Positions 7,827 through 14,335 of a stretch of DNA of 14,831 nucleotides are shown here, piece after piece. Numbering within the stretch: the first letter of the stretch is position 1; every line of letters begins with the position of its first letter. The notes beneath the pieces are model-generated. The model was not told the origin of the DNA. It made no database searches and saw nothing but the letters and a program-made list of their open reading frames with translations. Made by a program: the position numbers and the translations under genes. The stretch lies in contig JAGWPI010000018.1 in NCBI GenBank assembly GCA_028877005.1, positions 1 through 14,831 on the forward strand, in the 5' to 3' direction. This DNA is from Bacteroidota bacterium (GTDB lineage: Bacteria; Bacteroidota; Bacteroidia; Chitinophagales; Chitinophagaceae).

Positions 7827-7855
7827 GAAAGTTAGAATTCGCCATAAATCTACAA
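7827..7855 (-). promoter_or_regulatory. Probable promoter of the Pmp3-domain gene
   Basis: On the minus strand, TAACTTTC (7827-7834) matches TAnnTTTG at seven of eight positions. A TTG (7853-7855) lies 18 bases upstream, close to the usual spacing for a Bacteroidota -33 box. It predicts a leader of about 20 bases. TAGATTTA, slightly further upstream, is a second seven-of-eight candidate. Confidence 0.4.
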
Positions 7856-7951
7856 TGTTTTATTGAAAGCGTAGATTATATTATCGTAAATAATACAATT
7901 AGCAAAAAGTATTCTTCAACTCATCAATATTTAGCAAGGTATTAACCAGAT

Positions 7952-7972
7952 ATAGCACAATACATGTGCTAT
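7952..7972. repeat. 8-bp inverted repeat in the divergent Pmp3/tonB spacer
   Basis: ATAGCACA (7952-7959) and TGTGCTAT (7965-7972) are exact reverse complements around a 5-base centre. There is no T-tract on either side, so it is not a terminator. It lies about 60 bases upstream of the TonB-like gene and could be a regulator-binding site; this is inference. Confidence 0.45.
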
Positions 7973-7989
7973 GTAAATCGTTCCAAGAG

Positions 7990-8007
7990 TACTTTTAAAC
8001 AAAAGTA
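7990..8007. repeat. 7-bp inverted repeat just upstream of the tonB promoter
   Basis: TACTTTT (7990-7996) and AAAAGTA (8001-8007) are exact reverse complements with a 4-base loop. It ends 19 bases before the -7 element at 8027. It is AT-rich, so chance occurrence is quite possible. Confidence 0.3.
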
Positions 8008-8026
8008 TTTTGCTTAAAAAATTAGG

Positions 8027-8034
8027 TAACTTTG
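8027..8034 (+). promoter_or_regulatory. Bacteroidota -7 promoter element abutting the tonB-like start
   Basis: TAACTTTG is a full TAnnTTTG match and ends one base before the ATG at 8036. Its first three bases are also an in-frame TAA stop for the downstream reading frame, so the coding start cannot lie upstream. A TTTG at 8009-8012 is only 14 bases away, shorter than the usual spacing. If the element is used, the transcript is leaderless or the true start is downstream (GTG at 8054). Confidence 0.5.
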
Positions 8035-8035
8035 T

Positions 8036-8929
8036 ATGAATAATTCCTCTATAGTGTATCAAAATTTTGAAATAGAAAAAAATTGGAAAGCAGCATTATA
8101 TACTTTGTTGATATGCATTTGTATTTTCTTGCTCTTCTTTTTTTTGCAATGGACCCTACCACAAATTACCCCACCCGTTACTGAAGATGGCATAGAAGTT
8201 AACTTAGGCAATAGCGAAACAGGTATAGGTGATATTGCACCACAAATGCAAGGCAATCCTTCTGTTAATCAGGATGAACATTTAAAAACTCCCCCACCTT
8301 CCAAACATATTCAATCTACCCCGAATATTTTAGCAAATGCAGTAACGAATGAAAATGATGAAGCAGTTGGTACATTAGAAAAAAAAGTGAATCCAGAAAA
8401 ACCTTTGAACCATCATCCAACTGAATTACATAAAAAAATAACTGAACATACAGTTATTAAACCAACACCAGCCCCACCAAAACCTAAAGCTTTATTTAAA
8501 GGAGGAACTTCAAATACATCCAGCGGGAATGGAGCAGATTCTTACAATGGTATATATAATCAAGGTATTGCCGGAGGTAAAGGCGATCAAGGCAAACCTA
8601 ATGGTAACCCTAATAGTGATAGTTATACCGGCAATGGAGGTACCGGAAACAGTGGCGTAAGTATTAGAAATGGTTTAGAAGGTAGGCATTTTACCAAATT
8701 GCCTAGTTTTGAAGATGATTTTAATGAACCAGCTAAAGTAGCTGTAGATATCACAGTAAATAAAACAGGGCAAGTTATTCAAGCGGCTATTAACCCAAGA
8801 GGAACAACAACTACTAACCAAAACATACGAAATATTGCTTTAAAGAAAGCAAAATTATTAAAGTTGAATGTAGGTGATATAGATAACCAAACTGGCACCA
8901 TTGTATTCAGTTTTAAATTGAATGGATAA
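8036..8929 (+). CDS. TonB-like energy transducer
   Basis: The 297-residue protein has the TonB layout: a short cytoplasmic N-terminus, one membrane helix (about residues 19-42), and a long periplasmic spacer rich in Pro, Lys, Asn and Gly (a Gly/Asn/Ser-rich patch at about 155-207). It ends in a C-terminal beta-alpha-beta domain (about 222-297) with VAVDITVNKTGQV and GTIVFSFKL. TonB proteins pass proton-motive energy from ExbB/ExbD to outer-membrane receptors; a TolA-like role is an alternative. The early EDGIEVNLGNSETGIGD stretch is typical of the Bacteroidota protein encoded next to folC. In many Bacteroidota exbB and exbD precede it, but here the upstream neighbour is a divergent Pmp3-domain gene. 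folC follows after 14 bases and is probably co-transcribed. The fold is well supported; the partner is unknown. Confidence 0.78.
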   Translation: MNNSSIVYQNFEIEKNWKAALYTLLICICIFLLFFFLQWTLPQITPPVTEDGIEVNLGNSETGIGDIAPQMQGNPSVNQDEHLKTPPPSKHIQSTPNILANAVTNENDEAVGTLEKKVNPEKPLNHHPTELHKKITEHTVIKPTPAPPKPKALFKGGTSNTSSGNGADSYNGIYNQGIAGGKGDQGKPNGNPNSDSYTGNGGTGNSGVSIRNGLEGRHFTKLPSFEDDFNEPAKVAVDITVNKTGQVIQAAINPRGTTTTNQNIRNIALKKAKLLKLNVGDIDNQTGTIVFSFKLNG

Positions 8930-8943
8930 TTATTTTAATGTAA

Positions 8944-10251
8944 ATGAACTATAGTGAAACCATTGCTTTTTTATACGAGCACCTACCTATGTTCAGCAAA
9001 CAAGGCGAGTCTGCATATAAAAAAGATTTAACCAATACATTATGGCTTTGCCATAAATTAGGCAATCCACAACAACATTTTAAAACCATACATATAGCAG
9101 GTACTAACGGAAAAGGAAGTACCAGCCATATGTTGGCTGCAATTTTGCAAACGGCCGGATATAAAACAGGTTTATATACTTCCCCACACTTAAAAGATTT
9201 TCGTGAACGTATTAAAGTGAACGGCGAACTCTGTTCTAAAAATTTTATCATTGAATTTACACAAAAAATAATACCTGAAATTGAAAATATTAAGCCCTCT
9301 TTTTTTGAGATTACCGTTGCAATGGCTTTTGAATATTTTGCAAAACAACGGGTAGACATTGCTGTTATTGAAACCGGTTTAGGTGGAAGATTAGACAGCA
9401 CCAATATTATTTTACCAGAACTTTCAGTAATTACCAATATTGGATGGGATCACATGAACTTATTAGGCAATACATTAACTGCAATTGCCAAAGAAAAAGC
9501 GGGTATTATTAAACCCAATATCCCGGTGGTTATTGGCGAAGTTATTAATGAAACAAAACCAGTTTTTGAACAAATGGCAGCACTTAATGATGCTCCGTTA
9601 ACATATGCTCAACATGCATATAAATTGCTAAGTTATCAGCAAAATTTATTATCATTAAACATTACTCTACAAAACAATAATCAACAAGTTACAGAAACCT
9701 ACACCCTAGATTTACCCGGATTATATCAAACCAACAATCTGATAACTGTTTTAACTTCTGTTGAAGAATTGAGAAGTAAGGGATGGAATTTGCCCAAAAC
9801 ATTGGTTCAAAAGGCTTTATCTCAAACAAAAAAAATTACAGGCTTGCATGGCAGGTGGGAGTTATTACACCAACACCCCAACGTTATTGCTGATGTAGCT
9901 CACAATGAGGCCGGTATTCAACAACTATTGCAACAAATAGCTATTTGCAGTTTTAGTAAGCTGCATATTGTTTTTGGCATGGTAAAAGATAAAGATGCAG
10001 ACAAAATATTAGCCTTATTACCCAACAACGCTCAATATTATTTTACACAAGCGCAAATACCCAGAGCTTTAGATAAATTAATTTTAAGAGCTAAAGCGCA
10101 AAAATTTGGATTAATTGGGCAAGTATACAACCATGTTAATGAGGCCATTGAAGCAGCATTACAATGCGCAAATACTACTGATATGATTGTGGTTTGTGGT
10201 AGTGTTTTCTTAATTGCTGAAATTGAAAAGAGTCACTGGAAACTCAATTAA
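8944..10251 (+). CDS. folC: Folylpolyglutamate synthase / dihydrofolate synthase
   Basis: This cytosolic ATP-dependent ligase of 435 residues adds glutamate to dihydropteroate and to folates, making and retaining the one-carbon cofactor. The Mur-ligase-like layout is complete: N-terminal P-loop GTNGKGS (residues 53-59), TSPHLKDFRERI (79-90), the metal/Mg region ETGLGGRLDSTNI (143-155), GWDHMNLLG (167-175), KEKAGIIKP (183-191), and the C-terminal domain with GRWELL (303-308) and DVAHN (317-321). The length is normal for the family. It follows the TonB-like gene by 14 bases, an arrangement seen in other Bacteroidota. Its TAA stop overlaps the stop of the convergent Nudix gene within the four bases TTAA at 10248-10251, and no terminator hairpin lies between them. 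Confidence 0.95.
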   Translation: MNYSETIAFLYEHLPMFSKQGESAYKKDLTNTLWLCHKLGNPQQHFKTIHIAGTNGKGSTSHMLAAILQTAGYKTGLYTSPHLKDFRERIKVNGELCSKNFIIEFTQKIIPEIENIKPSFFEITVAMAFEYFAKQRVDIAVIETGLGGRLDSTNIILPELSVITNIGWDHMNLLGNTLTAIAKEKAGIIKPNIPVVIGEVINETKPVFEQMAALNDAPLTYAQHAYKLLSYQQNLLSLNITLQNNNQQVTETYTLDLPGLYQTNNLITVLTSVEELRSKGWNLPKTLVQKALSQTKKITGLHGRWELLHQHPNVIADVAHNEAGIQQLLQQIAICSFSKLHIVFGMVKDKDADKILALLPNNAQYYFTQAQIPRALDKLILRAKAQKFGLIGQVYNHVNEAIEAALQCANTTDMIVVCGSVFLIAEIEKSHWKLN

Positions 10252-10814
10252 AAATGCAACTCTCCTAAATGTTCAAGTGCCAGAAAAATACAAGTAACAT
10301 GCATACTTTGAATGATTTTATTTTCCCTAAGCATTTGTTTTACTTCATGAATATCTGCTAAAAAAACTTCTAAATCCTCACCCTGATCAAAGTTTTGATG
10401 AGTTACTTTTTCTCCACCGGTAGCCAAATAAAGGTGCATGATGTTATTATTGGTAGAAGGATTTGCTGATGTAATACCCAGTTTTTGAAAATGAGTAAAC
10501 TGATAGCCTGTTTCCTCTAGTAGTTCTCTGGCTATTGCTGCTTCTGTTGAAGCATCTGATTCATCTACACAACCGCCAGGCGTTTCAATATCAACACGGC
10601 CCAAGGCATGACGATATTGTTTTTCTAAAATCACTTTTCCATCTTTCGTTAAAGCAAAAGCAGTTACCCAATCAGGAAATTCATACACATAGTAGGAATC
10701 AATCTTTACTCCATTCGGAAGTAAACATGCATCTCTTCTAATGGTAGCCCAAGTATCTTTTAAAACATAAGTTGAATTAACTGTTTGCCAAATTAAATTT
10801 CTACTTATTGCCAT
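10248..10814 (-). CDS. Nudix hydrolase
   Basis: The 188-residue protein carries a Nudix motif at residues 80-104, with the catalytic core RELLEETGY (R96 to Y104). The stretch between the leading GG and RELLEE is one residue longer than the textbook GX5EX7REUXEEXGU spacing, and the Glu usually eight residues before the Arg is Ala here. The GGCVDESDAS form resembles a known variant in some bacterial Nudix proteins. The layout resembles ADP-ribose or nucleoside-diphosphate-sugar pyrophosphatases, with a beta-rich N-terminal part (about 1-60). The actual substrate cannot be read from sequence. It is the last gene of the five-gene minus-strand set, and its ATG overlaps the end of the DinB-family gene by 10 bases. 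It converges on folC with overlapping stops. Confidence 0.88.
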   Translation of the reverse strand: MAISRNLIWQTVNSTYVLKDTWATIRRDACLLPNGVKIDSYYVYEFPDWVTAFALTKDGKVILEKQYRHALGRVDIETPGGCVDESDASTEAAIARELLEETGYQFTHFQKLGITSANPSTNNNIMHLYLATGGEKVTHQNFDQGEDLEVFLADIHEVKQMLRENKIIQSMHVTCIFLALEHLGELHF

Positions 10815-11335
10815 CTCATTCGCTCTTTTAACGTTGTAATGTGTGCGGTATGGTGTTTACCATGCCATGCATATAATCCTAAAAGTAACCATAAACTCAT
10901 TTCCCTACCTTGTTGAGGATGTATGACTACTCTTTCAAAATCCGATTGTGTTAAGTGTTCTATAGCCGCATACCACCTTCTATGTAAGGCATGCAATAGA
11001 GTTAATGAAATATTTACAGGAACAGTTTCATTATCTGCTAATAATGCCCACGCTTTCTCTTCATAAGGTTTAATAATAGGTTTATCTTCTGTTAGCCCTA
11101 ATTTAAAACGGATATAGGCGTTCATGTGGCTGTCTGCAATATGATGTATTAATTGTTTTACAGTCCAACCACCTTCTCTATAAGGAGTATTTAATTGGGC
11201 ATCATCCAATGTTTGTACAACTCTCTCTAATTCTTCAGGCAAGGCATATATGGCATTTAACCATTCAGTTTTTTGTGCTTCAGAATAAGGTTTGGGTTCA
11301 TATTTCCCAATGGGATATCGTTCGTCTGTTTGCAT
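10805..11335 (-). CDS. YfiT/DinB-family metal-binding protein (putative bacillithiol S-transferase type)
   Basis: The 176-residue all-alpha protein matches the YfiT branch of the DinB superfamily. It starts with RYPIGKYEPK, has REGGWTVKQLIHHIADSHMN (about 53-72) and ends with YAWHGKHHTAHI (155-166). The likely metal-binding histidines are H65, H158 and H162, giving the usual one-plus-H-x3-H triad. B. subtilis YfiT (BstA) binds a divalent metal, and related proteins transfer bacillithiol to electrophiles; some Bacteroidota make bacillithiol, but no biosynthesis gene is seen here. The length is normal for the family. The gene lies 9 bases after the ABC ATPase gene and overlaps the Nudix gene by 10 bases. 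The family is firm; the substrate is inferred. Confidence 0.87.
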   Translation of the reverse strand: MQTDERYPIGKYEPKPYSEAQKTEWLNAIYALPEELERVVQTLDDAQLNTPYREGGWTVKQLIHHIADSHMNAYIRFKLGLTEDKPIIKPYEEKAWALLADNETVPVNISLTLLHALHRRWYAAIEHLTQSDFERVVIHPQQGREMSLWLLLGLYAWHGKHHTAHITTLKERMRWQ

Positions 11336-11344
11336 AGTTTTTTT

Positions 11345-12106
11345 TTATTCTTCTCTTAATGATTTGCCGGTTAAATGTATAAATACATCTTCCAATGTTG
11401 CTTTTTTTACTTCTTTCGTTCTTTCAAATCCGGTTGCTACTAAATTATCAATTAATTCATTGGGTGTAGCAATAGATTGAATTTTTCCACTATCTATTAT
11501 GGCTACTCTATCGCATAGTTCTTCTGCTTCGTCCATATAATGTGTGGTAATAATCACAGTGGTGCCTACTGAACGAATATGCTTGATTAAATCCCATAAA
11601 TTTCTTCGTGCTTGAGGGTCTAAACCCGTAGTAGGTTCATCTAGAAAAATAATCTTTGGATTATTAATAAGTGTAGTAGCCAATGAGAAACGTTGTTGCT
11701 GCCCACCACTTAGTTCTTTAAATTTTGCTTTTGCTTTATCAGCTAATTTAACTTCTTCTAAAATTTTCTTTTTATCTATCGTTTTATTGTATAAACCTGC
11801 AAACAAATCAAGCAATTCATTAAGTGTTAAACCCGGATAATACCCGCTTGATTGCAATTGAACACCAATAATTTGCTTAATTTCATTTGGATTTTTGTCT
11901 AAATCAAACCCATCCACCCAAATTGTACCACTTGTTTTTGTTTTAAGTGTTTCTATAATTTCAAGTGTTGTAGATTTACCTGCACCATTGGGCCCTAACA
12001 ATCCAAAAATTTCTCCTTCTAGCACATTAAAACTAATTCCTTTTACAGCAGTTACATTGCCATAATTTTTAAACAAATCTTTTACTTCAATAATTGTTTT
12101 TTGCAT
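11345..12106 (-). CDS. ABC transporter ATP-binding protein (ABC-2/DrrA type)
   Basis: All ATPase motifs are present in this 253-residue protein: Walker A GPNGAGKST (38-46), a Q-loop around Q83-Q85, the signature LSGGQ (132-136), Walker B IIFLDE (152-157), D-loop GLDP (161-164), and H-loop H189 in TTHYMDEAEEL. The C-terminal extension with ATLEDVFIHLTGKSLRE is typical of the DrrA/CcmA group that pairs with ABC-2 membrane permeases for export. No permease gene is seen next to it: downstream is the DinB-family gene (9-base gap), and upstream is a secreted protein of unknown function (2-base gap). It must use a permease encoded elsewhere, or the unknown neighbour takes part. The ATPase function is certain; the cargo is unknown. 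Confidence 0.95.
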   Translation of the reverse strand: MQKTIIEVKDLFKNYGNVTAVKGISFNVLEGEIFGLLGPNGAGKSTTLEIIETLKTKTSGTIWVDGFDLDKNPNEIKQIIGVQLQSSGYYPGLTLNELLDLFAGLYNKTIDKKKILEEVKLADKAKAKFKELSGGQQQRFSLATTLINNPKIIFLDEPTTGLDPQARRNLWDLIKHIRSVGTTVIITTHYMDEAEELCDRVAIIDSGKIQSIATPNELIDNLVATGFERTKEVKKATLEDVFIHLTGKSLREE

Positions 12107-12108
12107 GA

Positions 12109-12615
12109 CTAAAAATTTAAGGCCAATTCAATTCTATTTCCCGAAAACCCAATCCCAGCCTGCACCCTAGGTAGCCTGTTATGGTGTTTTTCATTAAATA
12201 AATGTACGGCCATTAATAAATTTTTCTGCCCCGAAGCTATTAAATATCCACCAACTATTGTAGAAGTAAATCCTGAGCCTATTAAAATCCATCCCGCAGC
12301 TTGTTGATTATTAGAGGCTAATCCCACTCCAGCCCCCATCATACCTGCGCCTAATATGCCTAAAATATTACCAAAAATTTTATTTTTTTGATGTTTCTGA
12401 TACAAATGCATGATTTGACGATCACCGGTTTTATATAATAATGCTTTAAATTCACGTGCACCTCTGTATAAAGTATCCTTGTATAATAGTGTATTAACTT
12501 TAGGATTAATAAAATAATTCAATTTCCCGGGTTCCAACACCTGCTGTGCTTTTAGTGCATTTTGTATGGTAAGCATTAAAAAACAAATCATCATAATTTT
12601 ATACATCCGTTTCAT
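12109..12615 (-). CDS. Exported protein of unknown function with Gly-rich hydrophobic segments
   Basis: I do not recognise this 168-residue protein. It has a clear signal peptide (KRMYK, then a hydrophobic core ending about residue 23 in ALKAQQ). A mixed region includes [16 protein letters not shown] (about 50-65) and a basic patch [10 protein letters not shown] (70-79). Two hydrophobic, Gly-rich segments (about 81-100 and 105-127) follow, with GxxxG-like spacing such as [11 protein letters not shown], and a short tail ending in alternating residues IELALNF, as outer-membrane or beta-sheet proteins often do. The start overlaps the end of the fructose-bisphosphatase gene by 17 bases; a second ATG at 12606 is also possible. 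It precedes the ABC ATPase by 2 bases. Similar small exported proteins are common in Bacteroidota, but no function can be assigned. Confidence 0.75.
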   Translation of the reverse strand: MKRMYKIMMICFLMLTIQNALKAQQVLEPGKLNYFINPKVNTLLYKDTLYRGAREFKALLYKTGDRQIMHLYQKHQKNKIFGNILGILGAGMMGAGVGLASNNQQAAGWILIGSGFTSTIVGGYLIASGQKNLLMAVHLFNEKHHNRLPRVQAGIGFSGNRIELALNF

Positions 12616-13627
12616 GTGCTTCAGTTAAACATTTATTTAATTCTTCCATCATTTTTTTACTGCCAATAAATAAGGGAGAGCGTTGATGCAATTGTACAGG
12701 TTGAATATCTAAAACCCTTTGCTTTCCATTACTTGCAATACCACCGGCCATTTCTACAATAAAAGCTAAAGGATTACATTCATACAATAAACGTAATTTA
12801 CCATTTGGCCTATCCGTAGTGCCCGGATACATAAAGATACCACCCTTTAATAAATTACGATGCACATCTGCCACCATGCTTCCAATGTAACGTTGGGTAT
12901 AAGGGCCTCCCTCCTTTTTTGATTTTTTTTGACATTCTGTAATATATTTTTGAACCCCTTTTTGATATTGGAAAAAGTAACCATGGTTGACTGAGTAAAA
13001 ATTACCTGATTCAGGGCATTGAATATTGGGATGACTTAAACAAAATTCACCAATAGATGGATCTAACGTAAATCCGTTTACGCCACGTTTGGTGGCATAT
13101 ACCAACATAGTAGAGCTACCATAAATAATATATCCTGCTGCAACCTGTTGATTGCCCGGTTGTAAAAAATCTTCACGTGTACAAGGAGCGCCTTTAGGGC
13201 TAACTCTTCTAAATACACTAAAAATAGTACCAATAGAAATATTTACGTCTATATTTCCACTACCATCTAAAGGATCGAACAATACCACATACTTACTATT
13301 GTTGCTTATTTCATCATCAAAAATTACAAAATCATCTAGTTCTTCACTGCCTATACCTGCACAACTAATACCATGCTGTAAAGCTCCCATAAATTGGTTA
13401 TTGGCAAAAATATCTAACTTTTTAACATCTTCACCTTGCACATTAATTGAACCTGCATCGCCTAAAATGTCTACTAATCCGGCTTTATTCACTTCTACAT
13501 TTACTCTTTTTGCAGCAAGGCCCATATCACGTAATAAACTACTTAATTCTCCGGTTGCTGATGGAAACTGACGTAATTGTTGAATGGTAAATTCATCTAA
13601 TGTTAAAATTTTTCTATTAACCACCAT
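12599..13627 (-). CDS. fbp: Fructose-1,6-bisphosphatase, class 1
   Basis: This gluconeogenic enzyme removes the 1-phosphate of fructose 1,6-bisphosphate. From the ATG at 13627 it is 342 residues, normal for class 1. Motifs are GSEELDD (about 93-99, metal-binding Glu), the signature [12 protein letters not shown] (118-129), [17 protein letters not shown] (247-263), and [14 protein letters not shown] (277-290) with EMAGG just after, the last three forming the substrate and phosphate site. An in-frame ATG at 13687 adds 20 Cys/Arg/Lys-rich residues unlike the family and lies upstream of the likely promoter, so I reject it. It heads the five-gene minus-strand set and overlaps the next gene by 17 bases. 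Confidence 0.95.
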   Translation of the reverse strand: MVVNRKILTLDEFTIQQLRQFPSATGELSSLLRDMGLAAKRVNVEVNKAGLVDILGDAGSINVQGEDVKKLDIFANNQFMGALQHGISCAGIGSEELDDFVIFDDEISNNSKYVVLFDPLDGSGNIDVNISIGTIFSVFRRVSPKGAPCTREDFLQPGNQQVAAGYIIYGSSTMLVYATKRGVNGFTLDPSIGEFCLSHPNIQCPESGNFYSVNHGYFFQYQKGVQKYITECQKKSKKEGGPYTQRYIGSMVADVHRNLLKGGIFMYPGTTDRPNGKLRLLYECNPLAFIVEMAGGIASNGKQRVLDIQPVQLHQRSPLFIGSKKMMEELNKCLTEAHETDV

Positions 13628-13642
13628 GGCATTTCTTTTGGA

Positions 13643-13673
13643 TAAAGATAAAGGGCGCTTACAATATATACAA
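13643..13673 (-). promoter_or_regulatory. Probable promoter of the fbp gene set
   Basis: On the minus strand TATCTTTA (13643-13650) matches TAnnTTTG at seven of eight positions. A TTG (13671-13673) lies 20 bases upstream, in the range of a Bacteroidota -33 box. Transcription would start about 10 bases before the ATG at 13627. Confidence 0.4.
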
Positions 13674-13721
13674 TAATTTTTATGCAATCGTGTTCGCTAT
13701 ACACATTATGGTTGGTAAAGA

Positions 13722-14219
13722 TTAATTGGGCTTATTAATGAAGATTTGTGTAAAATACAAATTACCATCATTACTTTGGGCAATTCCAATAGCAGTTAAA
13801 TTATAATTTCCTTCAATATTTTTTTTATGCCCTGGGCTATGCAACCAACCATTTACAACTGTTTGAGCATCTAAATGACCTAATGCCACATTTTCAGCCG
13901 CGCCTCTTACATAGCCTAGTTTACTTTTTATTGCATTAAACCTTGTATCAAAACCATCATGTCCAAAAGCAACAGCATGCTTAGCCATGTTAATACTATG
14001 TTGAATAGCCTCCGGATAAATAGATTTATCCCATTGTAACGGTGCTAAACCTTTTTGGGTACGATACTGATTGATATAATATAAAACATCTTTTTCCATT
14101 TTGGCAAATTTTGCCGATGGTACAGTATGCATGGTATCTTTAGTAATACAACCATTTCCAATAAATGTCAGTAAAATCAACGATAATTTTAGGGTTTTAA
14201 ATAAGTAACCGATATACAT
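13722..14219 (-). CDS. CAP/SCP-domain exported protein, possible lipoprotein
   Basis: I start at the ATG at 14219 (165 residues); a TTG at 14246 would extend it by nine residues. The N-terminus has a hydrophobic signal (about residues 10-22) followed by Cys 24. The sequence before the Cys (IGNGC) is a poor lipobox, so lipidation is uncertain. The mature part is a compact CAP domain like PR-1 and bacterial YkwD: INQYRTQKGLAPLQWD (about 49-64), FGHDGFD with H87, GAAENVALG with E109, and VVNGWLHSPGHKKNIEG with H131. These supply the conserved His/Glu/His cavity residues. Bacterial CAP proteins are extracellular and mostly of unknown activity. The gene stands apart from the fbp set (94 bases to the fbp start) and diverges from the aspartate kinase gene. 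Confidence 0.88.
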   Translation of the reverse strand: MYIGYLFKTLKLSLILLTFIGNGCITKDTMHTVPSAKFAKMEKDVLYYINQYRTQKGLAPLQWDKSIYPEAIQHSINMAKHAVAFGHDGFDTRFNAIKSKLGYVRGAAENVALGHLDAQTVVNGWLHSPGHKKNIEGNYNLTAIGIAQSNDGNLYFTQIFINKPN

Positions 14220-14295
14220 ATTCTTTATTTTTAAAAAGTAGTTCAATAATTATACCAACCTAATGATACATTTTTTTTAGATAGCATATTTACTA

Positions 14296-14303
14296 TAGCT
14301 TTG
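14296..14303 (+). promoter_or_regulatory. Bacteroidota -7 promoter element for the aspartate kinase gene
   Basis: TAGCTTTG is a full TAnnTTTG match, 32 bases before the ATG at 14336, predicting a leader of about 25 bases. The upstream region is T-rich but has no clean TTTG at standard spacing. Confidence 0.5.
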
Positions 14304-14335
14304 TTCATCTTTCATCTAATCATTTGTTAAATAAT

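Noticed and set aside
8949..9437. 162-residue minus-strand reading frame opposite folC
   Set aside because: It is antisense to folC, which carries every expected motif; the frame is a shadow.
13152..13571. 139-residue plus-strand reading frame opposite fbp
   Set aside because: It lies wholly antisense to the well-supported fructose-bisphosphatase gene, has low-complexity Ser/Leu composition and matches no family I know.
13628..13687. Extension of fructose-bisphosphatase to an ATG at 13687
   Set aside because: The added Cys/Arg-rich residues are not family-like and the probable promoter lies inside this stretch.
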